This document shows positions 1 to 10,597 of a stretch of 64,000 nt of DNA, in pieces. The position numbers were made by a program, and so were the translations under genes. The notes under the pieces were generated by a model. The model was given only the letters and a program-made list of their open reading frames with translations, ran no database searches and had not been told where the DNA came from. Numbering within the stretch: the first letter of the stretch is position 1; every line of letters begins with the position of its first letter. Source of the DNA: Candidatus Hydrogenedens sp. (GTDB taxonomy: Bacteria > Hydrogenedentota > Hydrogenedentia > Hydrogenedentales > JAEUWI01). The stretch is from positions 57,223 to 121,222 of the forward strand of contig WGMK01000030.1 of NCBI GenBank assembly GCA_016125095.1, read 5' to 3'.

Positions 1-2
1 CG

Positions 3-365
3 GCGCTGGCGGTGGTGCGCGCGGCGGATGCCCGCCAGCTCTGGCGTGCCTGCGACACCCTGCTTCGCTCGGGCGGGTTCGCGCTGGTCGTGGCCGATAT
101 CGACGGCGGCATCGTGCTGCCCTTCGGCGTGCAGACGCGGCTGTCGGGGCTGGCGCAGCACCACGGCGCGGCCCTGGTCGCACTCACGCGGGAACGGCGT
201 CCCGAGGGTCCGCGCAGTTCGCTGGTGTCGCTGCGGGCGGACACGTTCAAGCGGCGCGCGGGACACGACTGCTTCGCCTGCGGCGCGCGCGTGGTGAAAG
301 ACAAACGGGGGCGTCCGGGCTGGACGCATGAGGAGCTGTGCCGTGGAACGGACGGCCTGTGTTGA
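3..365 (+). CDS. imuA: ImuA C-terminal part (5' end outside window)
   Basis: The reading frame is open from the left edge, so only the last ~121 residues of a protein are present. ImuA is the RecA/SulA-like accessory factor of the ImuA-ImuB-DnaE2 mutasome used for mutagenic lesion bypass. The fragment has the usual C-terminal character of the family: a hydrophobic strand with VVADIDG, a run containing GLAQHHGAALVALT, and a basic end. The assignment rests mostly on position: it overlaps imuB, and dnaE2 follows within 2.2 kb. No Walker motif lies in the visible part, so ATPase status cannot be judged. SulA-like or RecA-like paralogues are the alternatives, but gene order makes ImuA much the best fit. 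Confidence 0.72.
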   Translation, partial: ALAVVRAADARQLWRACDTLLRSGGFALVVADIDGGIVLPFGVQTRLSGLAQHHGAALVALTRERRPEGPRSSLVSLRADTFKRRAGHDCFACGARVVKDKRGRPGWTHEELCRGTDGLC

Positions 366-1827
366 TATCCGGGCGCTGCCGCTGCAGCTGCTGCTGCGGG
401 CGCACCCCGAATGGAAAACGCGCCCGGCGGTCGTGGTGGATCGCGACAAGCCGCAGGGGGTGATTCTCTGGGCGAACCAGCGGGCGCGGGCGAGCCGCAT
501 TTTTCCGGGCATGCGCTACGCGGCGGGCCTGTCGCTCTCGCGCGAGCTCTGCGGCGGCGAAGTGGCGGGCGCGGAGATCGAGGCGGCGTCGGCCGATGTC
601 GCGCAGCGGCTCTGGCGGTTCAGTCCGCGTATCGAACCCAGCGCGCGCGAGGCCGGAGTGTTCTGGCTCGACGCCTCCGGGCTGCGGTTCGTGTTTCCCT
701 CGCTCGAGGACTGGGCGGCCGGCATCAGCACGGACCTGCGCGAGGCGGGCCTGAGCGCGGTCGTGGCCGTGGGCTTTTCGCGCTTCGGCAGCTACGCCGC
801 CGCGCGCGCCGGCATGGAACACCGCGTGTTCGGCACCCCGGACGAGGAGCGCGCCCAGGTGCGCCGCGTGGCGATTGCGCGGCTGGGTTTCGACCCCGGG
901 CTGGCGGACACGCTGCTCAAGCTGGGCATCGATACCTTGGGCGGCTTTATCGACCTGCCCCCGGCGGGCATCGTGCGGCGTTTCGGCGCGGAGGCGGGCG
1001 AGCTGCACCGGCTCGCGCGGGGCGAAGGCTGGGAAGCGCTGGCGCCCGCCGATCTGCGCGAACCGATCGAGGCGGCCATGGGGCTGGATTATCCGGAGAC
1101 CGACACCGGCCGGCTGCTGGCGGTGCTGGCGGTGCTGCTGCAGCCGCTGCTGCGCGAACTGGCCCGGCGCTACGAACAACTGGCCGCGCTGCGTTTCCGG
1201 CTCGCGCTGGACAACGGAGGCGAATGCAGCGAGGAGATCGCGCCGGCCGCGCCCACGCTCGAAGCCGCGCCCATCCTGACGCTCTGCCGCCTGCGGCTGG
1301 AAACCCTTGCGCTCGATTCGGGCGTGGTGGAAGTGCTCGCGCGGGCCGAGGGCGCGGGCTGGCACGAACGGCAGGACACGCTCTTCCCCGAGGCGTCGGC
1401 CCGCAGCATCGAGGCGGCCGCCCGCGCGCTCGCGAAAATCCGCGCCGAGGCGGGCAGCGGCGCGGTGGTCTGCGCGCGCCTGCACGAGGGCCACATGCCC
1501 GAGGCCCGCTACGCCTGGGACCGCCTGCAGCAGCCTGCCCCGCCGCGGCCCGCGCTGCCGCTGGTGGCCCCGGTGGTGCGGCGCATCTATACGCCGCCCA
1601 TCGCCCTGCCGCCGCGCGAGCACCGCCAGCCCGACGGCTGGCTGGTGGCGGGCGTGGCCGACGGCCCGGTGGAAGAGGTCATCGGGCCGCACCTGGTGAA
1701 CGGCGGCTGGTGGATGCGCGAAGCCGCCCGCGCCTACTACTACGTGCGCACCCGCAGCGGACGCTGGCTCTGGATATACCACGACCACCGCCGCCGCCGC
1801 TGGTTTCTGCAGGGCGAAGTGCAATGA
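343..1827 (+). CDS. imuB: ImuB, catalytically degenerate Y-family polymerase homologue
   Basis: ImuB bridges the beta clamp, ImuA and DnaE2 in the SOS mutasome; it has a Y-polymerase fold but no polymerase activity. The N-terminus has the DinB-like palm layout (CVDIRALPLQLLL, then WANQRARASRIFPGMRYAAGL). Where active Y-family enzymes carry the acidic pair in S-x-DE, this protein reads FWLDASGL, as expected for ImuB. The C-terminus is aromatic and basic (YYYVRTRSGRWLWIYHDH), typical of ImuB. I chose GTG at 343 because GAGGAG at 330-335 sits 7 bases upstream; ATG at 328 is an in-frame alternative (499 residues) without a ribosome site. It overlaps imuA by 23 bp, implying translational coupling. 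The length (494 residues) is normal for the family. Confidence 0.9.
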   Translation: MERTACVDIRALPLQLLLRAHPEWKTRPAVVVDRDKPQGVILWANQRARASRIFPGMRYAAGLSLSRELCGGEVAGAEIEAASADVAQRLWRFSPRIEPSAREAGVFWLDASGLRFVFPSLEDWAAGISTDLREAGLSAVVAVGFSRFGSYAAARAGMEHRVFGTPDEERAQVRRVAIARLGFDPGLADTLLKLGIDTLGGFIDLPPAGIVRRFGAEAGELHRLARGEGWEALAPADLREPIEAAMGLDYPETDTGRLLAVLAVLLQPLLRELARRYEQLAALRFRLALDNGGECSEEIAPAAPTLEAAPILTLCRLRLETLALDSGVVEVLARAEGAGWHERQDTLFPEASARSIEAAARALAKIRAEAGSGAVVCARLHEGHMPEARYAWDRLQQPAPPRPALPLVAPVVRRIYTPPIALPPREHRQPDGWLVAGVADGPVEEVIGPHLVNGGWWMREAARAYYYVRTRSGRWLWIYHDHRRRRWFLQGEVQ

Positions 1828-1950
1828 GGGGGCAGCAAGGAGGCCTGATCAAGAAGTGTCTCGATTACACGCGTACCGCCGGAATCCGGACTGGCGGGTG
1901 GATGGGCATCGTGTTACTCTTAATGATAGAAGCTGTTCAGGAGAATGCAG

Positions 1951-2208
1951 ATGCAATCGGAACGGCATGTAAAGACAACCAGTCTTCCGGGAAACCGGAT
2001 CGAAATCACTGCGCCCGGTCTTCCGGAGGGCTTGGCGGTCGATATCACGTTGCACTACGATTCCCGCCCGCCGAAAGCAGGCGGTGTTCTGGCCTTGCTG
2101 GACCAGTTGCCTCCGGGCCCCCGCTCGGCCGCTTCCTGGGAAGAACTCGAGCAGCGCGTCCAGGCAGAACGGGAGGCATGGGGCCTGGCCCGAAGCGTGG
2201 TGAATTAG
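1951..2208 (+). CDS. Small hypothetical protein, antitoxin-like
   Basis: An 85-residue protein of unknown function. The first half looks like a small beta-rich domain (RIEITAPGLPEGLAVDITLHY). The second half carries LLDQLPPGPRSAASWEELEQ and ends in a charged helix with EREAWG. Small proteins with an LPPGPR plus E-rich helix are frequent beside PIN-type toxins in Cyanobacteria and Planctomycetes, but no toxin gene follows here. ATG at 1951 is preferred because GGAG at 1940-1943 is 7 bases away; ATG at 1945 is too close to that site. It stands alone between imuB and the palindromic repeat, interrupting the mutasome cassette. An orphan antitoxin or a remnant is possible; the function is not established. 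Confidence 0.6.
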   Translation: MQSERHVKTTSLPGNRIEITAPGLPEGLAVDITLHYDSRPPKAGGVLALLDQLPPGPRSAASWEELEQRVQAEREAWGLARSVVN

Positions 2209-2242
2209 CCGGAGATTTCCCTTCTTCAGCGCCAAAGGCGCG

Positions 2243-2408
2243 GCGCAACCTAGCCCAGGGCGTCAGCCCTGGGCTTACGATGCCGGAAAATATGACGAGC
2301 CCTGAAGGGGCGGCCCAGGCTATAGATCATTTGCGCCGCCCCTTCAGGGCTCTTCGGATTTTCGTTCGCCTCAACCCAGGGCTGACGCCCTGGGCTAGGC
2401 TGCGCCGA
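2243..2408. repeat. Nested inverted repeat, MITE/REP-like
   Basis: Two inverted pairs are nested. The outer arms (2243-2276 and 2373-2406) are near-perfect reverse complements of about 33 bases, each built round CCCAGGGCGTCAGCCCTGGG, itself partly palindromic. The inner arms (2297-2314 and 2335-2352) are perfect reverse complements of 18 bases (GAGCCCTGAAGGGGCGGC). Nothing coding fits. It occupies most of the 313-bp gap before dnaE2 and could fold into a long cruciform or RNA hairpin. It is probably a dispersed non-autonomous element. Confidence 0.85.
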
Positions 2409-2521
2409 CCCTTCGGGTCTAAGACCTTTGTTACCATGCGTGTGTCGATTGCCGCGTCGAGCGCCAGCCCGTATGCTCCCGGTGCTACCATAAACCGACG
2501 GCTTCCGTCGTTGGGCGGTCC

Positions 2522-5632
<3,111 letters not shown>

Positions 5633-6078
5633 GGGGGCGGCCTGTGCCGTTGGCGCTATAGGTATGGATTCCCCGCGGATGCGCGAAAGAATCGAAGCGA
5701 GGCCACGGACGAACAACGGGCCTCAAGGAATCGGCATGGCTGGAACGCCGTAGGTGTTCGGATAGCATAGCCCAGTGTTGCCCCGCGTGTCTTCGCGCGG
5801 GGCTACGCTGGGAAAAAAAGCCGGCTCGCTTACCCCGGCGGGGTTAAATAAAGAGCAGCATCGATATCGCTTAGGGAACCCCATACGGGGTTTAAGGCGT
5901 CTGAATCTAACCCCGCGTTGGCCCGCGCGGACGCGGTCCAACACGGGGCTATATTAGGTAATCGCGCTGCGATTACGACGGATATCCAGGCCATTACTCC
6001 GCCACACGCAGCCACGATTTTCATCGAAGGGGGAAGAGGGCCGCGGTCCCTACGGGAATACGAGAGAGACGGTGAGAC
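5633..6078. other. Non-coding spacer with palindromes
   Basis: This 446-bp gap has no convincing gene. It holds two imperfect palindromes: 5771-5787 with 5796-5812 (arms match at 15 of 17 bases, around CCCCGCG), followed by seven A residues, and 5908-5921 with 5938-5951 (12 of 14, TAACCCCGCGTTGG type). The two palindromes share CCCCG/GTGTTG words and look like one dispersed family. The gap is bracketed by the direct repeat of the dnaE2 end (5606-5637 and 6001-6033). A short frame at 5775-5957 is only repeat sequence. Confidence 0.7.
6001..6033 (+). repeat. Direct repeat copy 2 of the dnaE2 3' end
   Basis: Second copy of the 5606-5637 sequence, matching GCAGCCACGATTTTCAT exactly with changes on either side. 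Outside the coding frame it has no function I can name. It marks either a small duplication or an insertion between two copies. Confidence 0.8.
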
Positions 6079-7047
6079 CTACTCCGTCTCGTCGTCGTAA
6101 TATTCGCGGGGGCCTTCCCAGTAGACGCCGGCGAGGGAAGCGGAATTTGCTTCGATGTACTCTGCAGGTTCCACGGAATAGCCGGTGCGTCCGCTCCATT
6201 CGGCGTAGGCGCGGGCGAGTTCGGTCGCCTCGTCCGCCGACTCGGCGACCACGGTGAAGCGTTGGTAGTAGCCTTCGGATTCTTCGCCGGAGGGCTCGGC
6301 GAAGTCCACCATGACGTGATACAAACCGGGCTCGCGCTCGGCCATGCGGCCGTGCAATTCGCGGATCAGGTATTGCACCGAATCGTCGCTGCTGTCCCGC
6401 TGGCAGGCCTCGCGCGCCAGGGATCTGGCCTCGTCCGTGTTCCCCAGACGGAGACAGGCGATACCCGTGGTCGCCGCCACGACCGCGATCATGTCGGGGT
6501 CGAGCACGCGGTCCGGCGCAAGGAGCGCGAGGCCGAGCTCGCGCGCCTGGGCGTGGGCGTCTTCCTGCAGCGCGGCGCGCAGTTCGAACAGGCCGACCTC
6601 GTCGGCCGCCTCGGGGTCGGTCACGGCGCTGACGAGCTTACGCGCCTCCTCGATACGCCCCTCGTTCAGCTCCGTCGTCGCCCAGTCCAGCCGGATGGAA
6701 TCCGCGTCGCAGCGGGGCAGGGACAGCGCGCGCTTATAGCTCGCGCGGCAGGCATCATACTCGCCGAGTTCGCCCTGATAGTTGCCCAACAGGTGCCAGA
6801 GAAGAGATAGTTCCGGCGCTTTCTCCAGGCCTTTTCGCAGCACGGCGACGGCCTCTTCATACGCGCCGCGCGCTCCCAGCGCGCGCGCCTTAATCTCGAA
6901 GCCGCCGGTGTAACAGCGGCGAATGAGTTCTCCGCCGATCGCCTCCGCTTCGTCCAGGTGCAGCGATTCGAGCAGCTCGGAGCCGACCTCGAACAATCCT
7001 TCTTCATCCAGGTCGTCGGTATCCAGATCCAATCCATCGATGATCAC
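6079..7047 (-). CDS. TPR-repeat protein of unknown role
   Basis: A 322-residue soluble, acidic protein without signal peptide. Helical repeat units with TPR spacing cover roughly residues 25-215, for example GAYEEAVAVLRKGLEKAPE, LWHLLGNYQGELGEYDACRASYKRAL and IACLRLGNTDEARSLAREACQ. The last ~100 residues (from GLYHVMVDFAEP) form a different alpha/beta domain with FTVVAESADEATELARAYAEW, and the end is very acidic. Start is GTG at 7047 with AAGGAA ten bases upstream. TPR proteins act as scaffolds; nothing shows the partner. It precedes the deacetylase and glycosyltransferase genes on the same strand, with 32 bp between, and could be their last operon member. Confidence 0.75.
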   Translation of the reverse strand: MIIDGLDLDTDDLDEEGLFEVGSELLESLHLDEAEAIGGELIRRCYTGGFEIKARALGARGAYEEAVAVLRKGLEKAPELSLLWHLLGNYQGELGEYDACRASYKRALSLPRCDADSIRLDWATTELNEGRIEEARKLVSAVTDPEAADEVGLFELRAALQEDAHAQARELGLALLAPDRVLDPDMIAVVAATTGIACLRLGNTDEARSLAREACQRDSSDDSVQYLIRELHGRMAEREPGLYHVMVDFAEPSGEESEGYYQRFTVVAESADEATELARAYAEWSGRTGYSVEPAEYIEANSASLAGVYWEGPREYYDDETE

Positions 7048-7079
7048 AGGCGGGGAGTTCCTTTCGGGTTCGAAGCGGA

Positions 7080-7814
7080 CTATAGCACCTGGCGGAAGAG
7101 CATGTAGCCTTCGGCTGCGGCGACACTGATTTCACTGCCGCGCACGCGGGCGGCGTATTCCACGTTCTGCAGGCTGGAGTGGTGCACGGGGTCGCGCATC
7201 TGCGACTGGTGCAGCCCGAGCGCGTGCAGCTTCTGGTCCAGGTAGTCGGAAATGTCCACGTAGAAGTTCATGTGGATTTTCTCGTGCTCGAGGCTCCAGA
7301 AGAGCGAGGTGTTGTTGTAGCCGAGCACGAGCGGCTGAAAGGCCTTGAGCCCCGGCACGCCCGGCCGCGCCGCGGTAAACGCCGCGCGGAACACGGCCTC
7401 GTGGTCCTGGTTGTACGACGACACGGGAATGGCGAGCATGGTGGGCTGGAGCTTGTCGAGCGACAAGCGGCACTCGCGCTCGAACTGCGCGATGAGGTCG
7501 CGCCGCGGAATCATGTCGAGCCGCAGGTGCGTGTCGGCGTCGCGGTAGAGAATCTCCCAGTCGTCCACTTTCAGGTAATCCATCACCGTACGGAATTCGT
7601 CTTCGCGCCTCGAAGCGGACACCTGCTCGTGCTTGCCGTCGTAGTGCTTCAGGTCGCCCACCGAGCAGCAGATGACGTAGACCTCGCCGCCGAGATCCTT
7701 GATGCGCGCCATCGTGCCCGCGCAGCCGAAACTCTCGTCGTCGGCGTGGGGGCTGATGACCAGCAGGCGCTGCTGCGCGAGGAATTCATCCGCGGCGGTC
7801 TGGGGCCTTTTCAT
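7080..7814 (-). CDS. PIG-L/LmbE family N-deacetylase
   Basis: PIG-L/LmbE enzymes are zinc-dependent hydrolases that remove acetyl groups from N-acetylglucosamine-type substrates. The signature SPHADDE is at residues 21-27 (zinc ligands His23, Asp26). The second part of the site fits NQDHEAVFRAAFTA near residue 135. The length of 244 residues is normal. There is no signal peptide, so it probably acts in the cytoplasm on a sugar intermediate or small molecule. Its start lies inside the end of the upstream glycosyltransferase gene (29-bp overlap), so the two are likely made together for surface-glycan synthesis. The exact substrate cannot be read from sequence. Confidence 0.88.
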   Translation of the reverse strand: MKRPQTAADEFLAQQRLLVISPHADDESFGCAGTMARIKDLGGEVYVICCSVGDLKHYDGKHEQVSASRREDEFRTVMDYLKVDDWEILYRDADTHLRLDMIPRRDLIAQFERECRLSLDKLQPTMLAIPVSSYNQDHEAVFRAAFTAARPGVPGLKAFQPLVLGYNNTSLFWSLEHEKIHMNFYVDISDYLDQKLHALGLHQSQMRDPVHHSSLQNVEYAARVRGSEISVAAAEGYMLFRQVL

Positions 7815-8958
7815 GCAGCAACTCCTCGTAGAGCGATTCGATATCCCGCACCATCGCCTCCAGGCTGAAGCGCGGCACCACCTTGGCCCGTGCCGCGGCG
7901 CCCATCAGCGCGCGCCGTTCGGGCGATGCCGCCAGTTCGCGCAGCGCCGCCGCCAGGGCGTCCGCATCGCGCGGCGCCACCAGCAGCCCGGTCTCGCCGT
8001 CGTCGACGATATCCGGAATGCCGCCCACGCGCGACGCCGCCACCGGCGTGCCCGCGGCACCCGCTTCCAGCAGCACGCGCCCCATGCCTTCATTCACCGA
8101 CGGCACCACGCAGACGTCGAACGCGGCCATCAGCGCGGGCACATCGGCGCGCAGGCCCAGCATTTGAAACCGATCGCCCAAGGGCGCGGCGCGGCGCCTG
8201 ATCGCCTCCGTCTCCGAGCCTTGCCCCGCCAGCACGAACCGCGCCTCGGGCAAGGCGTCCGCCAGCCGCAGCGCCGCCTCGACAAAATACGTGAAACCCT
8301 TGATCGGTTCAAGGCGCCCCACGCCGCCGATAAGCAGTGCGCCGGGCGGACAACCCAACGCCGCGCGTGTGGCCTCGCGCATGGCGATGGCGTCATCGTA
8401 GGGCGCGGTATCGATGCCGCTGAAGATGACGCGGTACTGGCTGCGTTGTCCGATGCCCTCGGCCAGGTGCTCCTCGATGCCGCCGGGCGTCAGTTCGATG
8501 ATGGCGTCCGTCCGGCGCGCGGCGTAGCGCTCCATCCAGACGAACGCGCGCGCGACAGCGGGGGAGAAGTAGCCGTGAAAGACATTGCCGTGGGGCGTAT
8601 GCACGATGATGGGCACGCCCGCGCGTTCCGCCGCGATGCGCCCCAGCCAGCCCGCCTTCGAGGTATGCGTATGCACGATGTCGTATCGGCCGCGGCGGAA
8701 GCGCTGTTCGAGACGGCGCAGCGTCATCAGGTCGCGCAGCGGGGCGGGGTTCCGCAGCAGCCAGGGCTCGCGCTGTATGTCCACGCCGGCCGCCCGCACG
8801 ACGTCCTCGATGCTGCCCTCCGCGCCCAGCGGCGGCCCCGCAATCAGGTCCGCCTCGAAGCGCGCGGCGTCGTGCAGCCGCACGGTATGAAAGGTGTTTT
8901 CCTGCGCGCCGCCCTTGATGAGCCGCGTAATGACATGTGCCACGCGAATCCTAGGCAT
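7786..8958 (-). CDS. GT4-family glycosyltransferase
   Basis: A retaining GT-B glycosyltransferase of 390 residues, expected to transfer a sugar from a nucleotide donor to a lipid-linked or glycan acceptor at the inner membrane face. The N-terminal Rossmann half begins VAHVITRLIKGGAQENT, with the acceptor-side GGAQ motif. The C-terminal half has GVGRLEPIKGFTYFVEA, then the donor-binding E-x7-E motif in PSVNEGMGRVLLEAGAAGTPV. Eight bases of overlap with the upstream GT4 gene and 29 with the downstream deacetylase show a tightly coupled operon. Donor and acceptor are unknown. Confidence 0.9.
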   Translation of the reverse strand: MPRIRVAHVITRLIKGGAQENTFHTVRLHDAARFEADLIAGPPLGAEGSIEDVVRAAGVDIQREPWLLRNPAPLRDLMTLRRLEQRFRRGRYDIVHTHTSKAGWLGRIAAERAGVPIIVHTPHGNVFHGYFSPAVARAFVWMERYAARRTDAIIELTPGGIEEHLAEGIGQRSQYRVIFSGIDTAPYDDAIAMREATRAALGCPPGALLIGGVGRLEPIKGFTYFVEAALRLADALPEARFVLAGQGSETEAIRRRAAPLGDRFQMLGLRADVPALMAAFDVCVVPSVNEGMGRVLLEAGAAGTPVAASRVGGIPDIVDDGETGLLVAPRDADALAAALRELAASPERRALMGAAARAKVVPRFSLEAMVRDIESLYEELLHEKAPDRRG

Positions 8959-10072
8959 AGCCCGCCCCCGCCGAGCGCAGCACGCCGTCCGCGAAGCGCT
9001 CCCAGTTCAGTTCCTCCGCCACGCGTGCGCGTCCGGCGTTGCCCAGGCGCTCGCGCAGGGCCCCATCGGTCAGCAGCCTAATGAGCGCCTCGGCGAGCGC
9101 GTCTGCATCGCCGGGCGGCACGAGATAGCCCGTTTCGCCATGGAGTACGGCCTCGCGCGCGCCGCCGGAATCGCCCGCAATGACCGGCCTGCCGCAGGCG
9201 GCCGCCTCGGCGAACACCAAGCCGAAGCCCTCCACGTGGCCGTTCGCATCCTCGCCGTTGGGTAGCGCGAAGACATCGCAGGCGTGGTAGAGCTGCGCGA
9301 TATCCTCGACGTCCAGATAGCCCGCGCAATGCACGGTATCCGCCACGCCCAGTGCCTGCGCGCGCGCCACGCAGCGGTCCCGCTCTGGGCCCCGCCCCGC
9401 CATCACCAGCTGCGCATCCGGAATGCGTTCGAGCACGCGAGGCCAGGCCTCGACGAGCACGCGGTGGTTCTTGCGCGGAATGAAGCGGCCGACCGCCAGC
9501 ACGACGGGACCGGGGGGAATGCCGAGCCGCCGCCGCAAGGTTTCCTGATGTGCCGCGTCGGCAGGCGGCGGACTTTCCGCGCCGGGATAGGCCACCGTGA
9601 TCGTATTCTCCGCCACGCCGAAATCCGCGAGACTCGCGCGGGTGAAGTCGCTGATGGCGACCGTACCCGCCGCGCCCGCATAGACCCGGCGCAGCAGACC
9701 GCGCAAGGGCGGCACGGCGGAGAATTTCAGGAACTCGTAGGCATAGGCGAAGCAGACGTAGCGCGCGCCCAGCATCCACCCCGCGATGCCGCCATAGGCG
9801 ATGTTGATGGCGAGCAGCAAATCGCCCGGACGCATATGCCGGCGGGTGGCCGCGAGCAGCGTAAACAACCGCAGCCAGCCCCAGCCATAGCCGCGGAACC
9901 GGACGACGGTATAAGGCTCCGCGTGATCGAAGGCATGCATTTCCGGAAACCACGGCGCCACCACGACCACCTCGTGCCCCCGCTCCGCTAGCACCCGCGC
10001 CAACTGCAGGCACACCGTGCTGATGCCCCCCTCGATGGGGGGATAGTCGATGGTGGGGATTAGGATGCGCAT
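8951..10072 (-). CDS. GT4-family glycosyltransferase
   Basis: A second GT-B, GT4-type glycosyltransferase (373 residues), first gene of the minus-strand glycan operon. It opens MRILIPTIDYPPIEGGISTV with the usual EGG(I)S acceptor loop. The donor domain shows AVGRFIPRKNHRVLVEAWPRV, FALPNGEDANGHVEGFGLVF with the E-x7-E motif, and GETGYLVPPGDADALAEAL. It is only distantly similar to the neighbouring GT4, so the two probably add successive, different sugars. No membrane segment is visible. The ribosome site before the ATG is weak. Confidence 0.9.
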   Translation of the reverse strand: MRILIPTIDYPPIEGGISTVCLQLARVLAERGHEVVVVAPWFPEMHAFDHAEPYTVVRFRGYGWGWLRLFTLLAATRRHMRPGDLLLAINIAYGGIAGWMLGARYVCFAYAYEFLKFSAVPPLRGLLRRVYAGAAGTVAISDFTRASLADFGVAENTITVAYPGAESPPPADAAHQETLRRRLGIPPGPVVLAVGRFIPRKNHRVLVEAWPRVLERIPDAQLVMAGRGPERDRCVARAQALGVADTVHCAGYLDVEDIAQLYHACDVFALPNGEDANGHVEGFGLVFAEAAACGRPVIAGDSGGAREAVLHGETGYLVPPGDADALAEALIRLLTDGALRERLGNAGRARVAEELNWERFADGVLRSAGAGYA

Positions 10073-10162
10073 CGTTTCGGGCCCGGATTCCTACGTGGCG
10101 AGAAGATACCACGAACCCCAACCGGCACGCGCGGAAGGGATGTTTGCCATGCGCGTCGGATC

Positions 10163-10254
10163 GGTAGGGCGAGCGTATCCGCGAGCCATCCTCGCGCGGG
10201 AAACGGGCGCTCGGCTCATGCGGACATTCGCCCCACCGATTGCGGCTTTGCCGC
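10163..10254 (+). repeat. Dispersed intergenic repeat, copy 1
   Basis: About 92 bases starting GGTAGGGCGAGCG and including AAACGGGCGCT and GGCTCATGCGGACATTCGCC. A close copy lies at 12591-12685 on the same strand, so the pair brackets the beta-helix gene. The first 21 bases recur inverted at 10498-10518, and a partial copy of the left half is at 10434-10465. Confidence 0.85.
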
Positions 10255-10264
10255 CTTGGACTAC

Positions 10265-10405
10265 GGGAGCAAGCTCCCGCTTTCCGTAGGGAGCGCGTAG
10301 CTCCCGATCTCGCGGTGCTCGGTTAAATCCGACGTTCAAGCGCCGGAAGCGCGCTTCCTCAGCAAAGCGGCAGCCCGCTGCCGCACGCCAAGGCGGCATT
10401 GCCGC
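10265..10405. repeat. Array of five short perfect hairpins
   Basis: Successive hairpins: GGGAGC/GCTCCC at 10265-10278, the same arms at 10289-10305, GGAAGC/GCTTCC at 10345-10358, GCGGCAG/CTGCCGC at 10367-10384, and GCGGCA/TGCCGC at 10393-10405. Stems are 6-7 bp with loops of 1-5 bases. None has a T tract, so they are not standard terminators. Confidence 0.75.
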
Positions 10406-10562
10406 ACAAGAACCGCGTCGACCGCAGCTGCACGGTGGGGCGAGACTCCGTCGAGCCATCTTGATGCCGCGGCCGAAAGGATTGCGCCAAGACGGCGCGC
10501 GGGTACGCTTGCCCTACCGGCCTGGCGCGCGCGAATTTTCTGTGTCGCTTCGACAGTGCTTA

Positions 10563-10571
10563 TGCTATGCT
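10563..10571 (+). promoter_or_regulatory. Possible extended -10 promoter
   Basis: TGC-TATGCT forms an extended -10 element about 27 bases before the chosen ATG at 10598. No good -35 box lies at the right distance. Similar TGC-TAnnnT words precede other genes in the window. Confidence 0.35.
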
Positions 10572-10597
10572 GGCGCATCGGCACGGGGAGGCGGAAC

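Larger units (their letters stand above)
10073..10597. other. Repeat-rich non-coding spacer
   Basis: A 525-bp gap with no gene. It contains a dispersed repeat (10163-10254) with a second copy at 12591-12685; the inverted start of that repeat at 10498-10518; a partial copy at 10434-10465; and a run of five short perfect hairpins between 10265 and 10405. A possible promoter for the next gene lies at its right end. Confidence 0.75.

Noticed and set aside
5771..5818. Palindrome followed by seven A residues as a terminator of dnaE2
   Set aside because: On the transcribed plus strand the tail is A-rich, not T-rich, and the hairpin is imperfect and ~140 bp from the stop.
10265..10305. GGGAGC/GCTCCC hairpins as terminators of the minus-strand glycan operon
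   Set aside because: They lie upstream of that operon and no T tract follows on either strand.
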